Source of the DNA: Cryptomeria japonica | Taxonomy: Eukaryota > Streptophyta > Pinopsida > Cupressales > Cupressaceae | DNA length: 64,000 nucleotides | Direction: 5' to 3' | Assembly: GCF_030272615.1 (NCBI RefSeq) | Contig: NC_081414.1 | Coordinates: 2,669,501 to 2,733,500 of the forward strand | In this document: positions 58,646 through 64,000 of the stretch, piece after piece | Position numbering within the stretch: the stretch's first letter is position 1 | Layout of the letters: each line of letters begins with the position of its first letter | Notes under the pieces: model-generated | Told to the model about the DNA's origin: nothing | Databases searched by the model: none | Seen by the model: only the letters and a program-made list of their open reading frames with translations | Made by a program: the position numbers and the translations under genes

Positions 58646-59578
58646 GCTTCCAAAAGATACACTAGGGTTGATAAGAAAAAGGGGATTGTTGATAAAGATT
58701 TTAAATTCTTAGAATCCATCAACTTTTCGGCCTTCCCACCTGTGCGGAGAACTACAACCGTCAGTAGGCGTCCTCCTTCTAAATATAATAGACCCGCACT
58801 GACCAATTCATATACTCTCAACCAAATCTTTGTATTGCAAGGTACCACATTACCCCTTCAAGTCCATTTTCCAATCCCTATTATTCAAGTCATGGCTCAA
58901 CTTGTCCCATGGGGTTTAGCAATAGGGCCTATCACATTTGCAGTCGGGGCCCAACTCCATGATTTTCCCAAAGGCACCAAGAAAATTATCTCCAAGTTCA
59001 ATGGAGATGGGAAAATTTCTCCTGAGGAACATTTAAAGGCTTTCTTTATCGTGTCCTCTATCTTGGTAGTGCAACAAGAAGATGTTGCAATGAGGTTGTT
59101 TGTAGAATCTTTGATTGGTCCTACTGTCAAATGGTTTTATTCTCTACCTAATGGTTGTATAAATGATTGGAATACATTGAGGACCAAGTTTGAAAGTAGA
59201 TTTAAAACAGCAAAAGATGATTCTATTTTGGTATCTCAATTGGGATCTATGAAGAAAGAAGTACATGAAACCATGAGAGATTTTGTAGTGAAGTTCAATA
59301 AATTGTTTAATAGAATCACCACCAATATGAGACCGGGCAAGCATTTAATCAAAGAAATGTTTATCAACACTTTACCGCTTGATATAAGTTTCACCATTAA
59401 GAGAGAGGGTGTTGCTAATATAGAGGTTGCTCAAACTTTAGCCATAGCAATTGAAGACGATTTGATTATTGTTAGGAAATGGAAAAAAGAGCTGCAAACT
59501 GGAAAACCATTACCAGTAAATTCCACTGATCCAATGATTCATAGATTAGCCAAGGATATTATTACCTTGAAGAGGTAG
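58646..59578 (+). CDS. Element C Gag
   Basis: Open from at least 58742 to a stop at 59576-59578. MAQLVPWGLAIGPITFAVGA at 58892 is the counterpart of B's MAQSW start, but protein-like sequence continues upstream in the same frame (GIVDKDFKF at about 58685), as in B. Capsid motifs are FNGDGKISPEEHLKAF, TVKWFYSLPNGCINDW, ETMRDFVVKFNKLFNRI and LIKEMFINTLPLDIS. It is longer than the open part of B Gag. It would form the particle. Confidence 0.85.
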   Translation, partial: ASKRYTRVDKKKGIVDKDFKFLESINFSAFPPVRRTTTVSRRPPSKYNRPALTNSYTLNQIFVLQGTTLPLQVHFPIPIIQVMAQLVPWGLAIGPITFAVGAQLHDFPKGTKKIISKFNGDGKISPEEHLKAFFIVSSILVVQQEDVAMRLFVESLIGPTVKWFYSLPNGCINDWNTLRTKFESRFKTAKDDSILVSQLGSMKKEVHETMRDFVVKFNKLFNRITTNMRPGKHLIKEMFINTLPLDISFTIKREGVANIEVAQTLAIAIEDDLIIVRKWKKELQTGKPLPVNSTDPMIHRLAKDIITLKR

Positions 59579-60661
59579 ATGCCTAAAGGTCCATCAACTC
59601 CTTATCAAGATACTACAAGAAGGGAGTATAATTATCAAGGTGTTTAGAATAAAATGCTCTCTATAGCTAGTCCAAGTTAGAGGTTGGCGATTGAAGGCCC
59701 CCCTTCTTCTTCTCCTTTATCTTCAAATGTGAGTAAGCATTGCATTTTTCATTTGGCATCTGATCATGATGGAAGTAATTACCCACAAATGATAAGATAC
59801 ACGTAGTTGTTGTCCACAAGTGAACATACCACGAAGCCTTATGTAGAGGAGCCCAGTTCATCCAAGGATGTTGGTGTACATTTCTTTGAGTACCTACCTA
59901 GTAATATTTATGAGGAAGATGTACTGGTAGAGGTGAATGATCCTAATTGTGTCATGTTCACTAGGTTGTAGCATGCAAAGGGAGAACAAAGTAATCCCTC
60001 CTCCACTCCCAAGTTTCTCTTGACCAAACAGAAGAAAGTAGACCAAGGAATTCCTAAGGAATCCCAAACTGAGGTAACTCCTCCTACTTATGTCCTTGTT
60101 GTATTAAACTCCACTCCCTTTGATATTATTGAGTCTTGTAAGAATACAAAGATCCAAATCTCTCAAGATGAATATCTAAGGCTTAATCCTAAGGAATTGG
60201 ATAGATTGGTTAAATATGTCAAAGAGGGAACCCTATCACCTCAACGCAATACCCAGTTATCCTATGATAATGAAGTCAGTGTGGAAGAACAAGTTTGTTC
60301 CAATTATAAAGATGACCTTTCTTTTTCGCAAGACCCCTTTGCTAGACTAGAGCCTTTCTATGTCTCTTTGTTTATTGTTGGCTTTAGGTTAAGCAGTTGT
60401 ATTCTCGGCTCTGGTACTTCTGAAAATGTAATGCTTTCTCAGGTAGCCCAAGCTTTAGGTTTATCCATTACCTCTTCCCAAGGGAAATGTTACTCCACGG
60501 ATGGCTCTGCAGTCCCAATCATAGGTCAGATCAAAGATGCTCAAGTAGCCCTTGCAACTTTTCCCAAAAAGAGACTAAAATTAACAACATTAGTGGCTAA
60601 TATACCTGCCAGCTATGGGATGCTTCTAAGTAGGATTTTTTATAAAGATTTGGGGGGATAA
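59579..60661 (+). pseudogene. Element C Gag-protease linker and protease
   Basis: Linker with stops, then an open frame 60020-60661 with YLRLNPKELDRLVKYVKEG and the protease. The active-site Asp is missing: CILGSGTSENVML against CIIDSGASNKIMP in B. The end VANIPASYGMLLSRIF is conserved. The protease must be inactive. Confidence 0.8.
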
Positions 60662-61306
60662 ATTCAAATGGATTGATCCTATGATTTGATTCCACTGGAA
60701 GGGAAGAAAATGCATCTTAACCCTAAGCCTAAAGCCAATTTTACTATATTGAAATCTAGAGACCCTAGAGCTGACATTTTATTTGTGGAAACCAGACCTG
60801 GCACCTATATGTGTTCACCAAACCCTCATGATAGTTCTGATCTAGTCACCCCTAATCTAAAGGATGAGTTATGGACAATTGAGTTCAATTGAAGTTGTGC
60901 CAATGCTGGATCAGGAGCAGGGGTAGTCCTAGTCTCACCTGATGGTTACAAAGTTTCCTTACACCTTCAAACTAGGATTTGCTAATACCAATAATATTGT
61001 TGAATATGAAGCTTTGTTGCTTGGTTAAGGATTAGCTAAAGAAAAGGTAATAAAATAGTTGAAGGTTGTTGGTGATGTTGAGTTGGTTGTCAGGCAAGTC
61101 AGAAAGGTTTATACTATGAAAAATAGTCATTTGAAGCATTATAGAAACAGGGTTTGGGATTGCATTGAAACCTTTGATGCCTTCTCAATTGAATATGTTC
61201 CGAGAAGCCTAAACACAAGATCTGTTTCGTTATCTATTTCGGCATCTTTAGTCTTGCCTCATCTTGATTTTGTAGACAAGACTTTCCAAGTGGAGGTGAT
61301 GTAAAT
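60662..61306 (+). pseudogene. Element C extra RNase H (between protease and RT)
   Basis: Same position as in B. First strand LWTIEFN-stop-SCANAGSGAG (FDGS changed to N plus stop) at about 60868-60915, a frame break, then NNIVEYEALLL, VVGDVELVVRQV and LKHYRNRVWDCIETFDAFSI. The last Asp in NTRADSLA reads NTRSVSLS. Two of four catalytic acids are lost, whereas B keeps all four. Confidence 0.8.
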
Positions 61307-62690
61307 ACCAAGTGTCCCTAACAATGTTGATCATTGGCGGGTGATCAACGATGATAGCCAGATAATTGAATTTCTTGAGAATTCCAAGTCCTTTGCTCAC
61401 TGTTATTTTGAAGGAGGTGTTGATGAGAGTGTCAAAGTGTTAGAAGGTGAGGTTATTGATTCTTAAGGGAATGAAGAAGAGGTAGTATAGTTGAAGGGAA
61501 ATAAAATACCTAAAGGTTGGTCTCTCTTGAGGATCTTTTCAATGGGCATGATCAATATCTAAATCAAAAGAACAAGTTTGTTCCCTCCTCTGTTGAATAT
61601 GATCAAGTCAACATTCGGATTGAGGAGAACCCAAATCTTGTCTATATTGGTAAATGTTGCTCTCCTAAAGAAAGGGAGAAGCTTATTACTTTTTTGCTCT
61701 TTTATCAAGATGTCTTTGCTTGGAGTTATGCTGACCTAAAGAAATTCAGAAATGACACTTTCCAGCATAAAATTCTCTTAAAAGCTAGTGTCACACCTTT
61801 CAACAGAAACAACGTACTTACAATCCCAAGATTGTTGATGCCATCTTTACTGAAACTAAAAAGATATAGAATGCAAAGATCATCTACCCCATTCATCATT
61901 CCACATGGGTTGCCAATATTGTTCCTATGAGAAAAAAGAATGGGGAAATAAGAATATGTGTTGACTTCATAAATCTAAATCAGGCTTCCTTAAAAGACAA
62001 TTATCCCTTGCCTGTCATGGACCATATTTTGCAAAATGTTGCAGGCTCAGAGATGATGTCTATTCTTGATTGATAGTTTCTCATGTTATAACCAGGCTGA
62101 AATAGCCCCTAAAGATCAACATAAGACTACTTTTACTACTCCTATTAGAGTATTTGCTTATCATAGAATGTCATTCGGTCTTATAAATGTTGGTGTCGCC
62201 TTTTAGAGGGCTATGGATTTGTCTTTTGGAGATTTGAAAAATAAAATCATTGTAATCTACTTGGATGACCTGACAGTCTGAACTCTAAAAAGAGAGCCAA
62301 TCTTCTACATGATTTGGAAATAGTTGTGCAATGGTGCAAGGAGAAAGGTATCTCTTTGAATCCCAAGAAATTTGTTTTTGTTATGACCGAAGGAAAACTC
62401 TTGGGCCATATCGTATCAAAAGAAGGAATCAAGATTGACCCTGAAAGAGTGAAGGCAATTATGTAGTTGAGCTTACCAGAAAACAAAGATGGGGTTAGGT
62501 CTTTCTTTGTCCAGGTGAATTTCTTAAGGAGGTTTGTTCTTGATTTTGTTGAGTTGACTAAACCTATTGTAGAGATGATGAAAAACCATCCTTCTTTTAA
62601 GTGGATTCCTGAGGGAAAATAGTCTCTTGAAGACATAAAGGTGGCAATTGCAAACACACCTACCCTGGTGTATCCTGATTTCACTAAGGA
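61307..62690 (+). pseudogene. Element C reverse transcriptase
   Basis: After a linker with stops, the frame 61517-61930 has YQDVFAWSYADLKKFRND. Frame breaks near 61800 and 61930, then VPMRKKNGEIRICVDFINLN, the SILD and GYNQ blocks (damaged near 62070), and IIVIYLDDLTV at about 62245-62280 with an immediate stop. LGHIVSKEGIKIDPERVKAI follows. Clearly a relic. Confidence 0.85.
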
Positions 62691-63060
62691 TTTAATTATA
62701 TACTCTTATGCCTCAGAACATACCTTGTCAGCTATATTGTTACAAAAAAAATGAACAAGGTATTGAAGCCCCAATATATTTTATGAGTATCCCTTTGAAC
62801 AAGTATGAATTGAATTATTCTCCTCTTGAGAAGCATGCCTGTGTTGTAGTTAAAGCTCTTAAGAGCTTCAGGTATTATATTTTACACTCTAATGTTGTTG
62901 TTTTTGTACTGAAGGCAACTGTGAAAAGTATCCTTACTCAGCAAGAGATTGGGTGCAATAAGAGAGGCTCCTGGATAGCCAAAGTGCAAGAATATGATGT
63001 GGATATTAAACCCACTAATTTGGTTAGAGGGAAAGGCTTGGCTAAGTTAATTGTAGAAAG
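62691..63060 (+). pseudogene. Element C standard RNase H (first Asp lost)
   Basis: IIYSYASEHTLSAILLQ with Tyr at the first catalytic Asp, as in B. A one-base frame break follows in an A-run near 62745. YSPLEKHACVVVKALKSFRY and SILTQQEIG follow in the frame from 62708. Confidence 0.8.
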
Positions 63061-64000
63061 CAATCCCTCTGAGGAAGAAAGCCTCCCATTGGTGTTGTTT
63101 ACTAGCACAATAGATGAATGGTTCTCGGATGTGTCATACTTCTTGATGCATGTAGATTATCCCCCTCACCTATCGCCAAAGGAGAAACAAAATCTGAAAC
63201 TCAATGCTAGAAGGTATGTTCTTTGGGAAGGAAATATATATAAAAGAGGAGTTGATGGTACTTTCCTGAGATGTGTAGACAAGGAACAACAAAATAAGTT
63301 GTTAGAATTCTTTCACAATGAGGCATGTGGCGGTCATTTTTTTGCCTGTGTAACAACCTTCAAGATTCTTCATCAAAAGTTCTATTGGCTAGGTATGTTC
63401 AAAGATACATATGAATGGGTAGCCAAGTGTAAAAAATGTGCCATGTTCACTAGTTGAACTCACTTAGTTGCATTGCCCTTGAGACATGTTGTGATTGATG
63501 AGCCTTTCCAGCAATGGGGCATTTATTTTATAGGTCCAATCAACCCACATTATTGTGCCGAACATACTCATATTTTAACAACCATTGATTATTTTACCAA
63601 ATGGGTAAAAGTCATCCCTATGAAGCATACTACTTTTGAAGTGTTGTGCAATTTTATGAAAGAAAACATATTGGTGAGATTTGGAGTACCTAAAAAACTG
63701 ATTACTGACAATGCTAGTTATTTTTCATCAATTGAGATTACTTTGTTTTGCTATGAGAACAACATAAGCTTGGCCCACTCCTCAAATTATTACCCTCAAG
63801 GGAATGGACAAGCTAAGTCCACCAACAAGAATATTGCCTCCATCATCAAGAAATTATTGTATGAGAATCAAAGGGAATGGCATAAAAAGAGATATGATGC
63901 TCTATGGGCTGATAGAGTAACATATAAAAGGGCTATAGGCATGTTTCCTTTTCAGCTTGTTTATGGAGTGGAGAGTGCTTTACCCTTGCCACTAGAACTC
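63061..64000 (+). pseudogene. Element C integrase (cut by window end)
   Basis: Zinc-binding FHNEACGGHF ... CKKCAMF ends at a stop at 63455-63457, then the core continues. First catalytic Asp is Tyr (WGIYFIGP), second is kept (ITDNASYFSS) and the Glu is Lys in GNGQAKSTNKN. All three positions can be read against B, which keeps both Asp. The end of the domain is outside the window. Confidence 0.85.

Larger units (their letters stand above)
55242..64000 (+). mobile_element. Element C: Ty3/gypsy retrotransposon related to B (partial)
   Basis: Second gypsy element with the same layout as B: LTR with a long ORF relic, primer site at 58271, gag, protease, extra RNase H, reverse transcriptase, standard RNase H, integrase. 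Cut by the right edge in the integrase. Proteins are clearly homologous to B but well diverged, so it is a separate family or subfamily. More decayed than B: the Asp of the protease triplet and two integrase acids are changed and frames are broken. The left border is uncertain (TGTTGCC at 55242 would pair with CCAACA at 58264). Confidence 0.8.

Overview
The window is wall-to-wall LTR retrotransposon sequence. I recognise no host gene, tRNA, rRNA or organelle insert. The families (Ty1/copia primed by initiator-Met tRNA, Ty3/gypsy without a chromodomain, a gag-only gypsy-like element), the deep nesting and the heavy decay point to a seed plant with a very large genome. The style suggests a gymnosperm, but I cannot name the species from this sequence.

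Almost every boundary below rests on TG..CA ends plus 5-bp target-site duplications (TSDs) read directly. Element A (copia, minus strand) fills positions 1-53705. Its 3' LTR is cut by the left window edge and its 5' LTR is split by later arrivals. D (gag-protease element without pol, 3389-11242, TSD AAGTG) sits in A's integrase. B (gypsy, plus strand, 13809-51434, TSD CTCAG/CCCAG) sits in A's 5' LTR. S (solo LTR, 51853-53002, TSD ATTAC) sits further along the same LTR. Inside B, T (solo-LTR-like, 20235-21014, TSD GTAAT) splits an RNase H domain. F (non-autonomous element, minus, 26125-40440, TSD ATGTA/ATTTA) and E2 (copia, plus, 42796-50397, TSD CAGTT/CAATT) split B's 3' LTR. E1 (copia, minus, 28571-36297, TSD CAATA) sits inside F, so the nest A > B > F > E1 is four deep. 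To the right of A lie a D-like LTR end (53706-53857), about 1.4 kb of unassigned repeat-bearing DNA, and gypsy element C, which runs off the right edge.

Two things go beyond ordinary retrotransposon content. First, gypsy families B and C both carry a large open-reading-frame relic inside the LTR itself, upstream of the primer-binding site. The two copies are clearly homologous in protein. In B's less deleted 3' LTR the frame spans about 3.0 kb (about 1000 codons): a folded N-terminal part followed by a coiled-coil-like tail. Second, F has copia-type LTRs, primer site and polypurine tracts but no protease, integrase or reverse transcriptase. It encodes a coiled-coil protein with four tandem CCHC knuckles and a long second protein (folded N-terminus, low-complexity middle, coiled-coil tail) whose layout parallels the LTR-borne ORF.

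B and C also share an RNase H domain between protease and reverse transcriptase, while the usual RNase H after the reverse transcriptase has lost its first catalytic Asp in both. All elements carry stops, frameshifts or lost catalytic residues, so none looks autonomous today.
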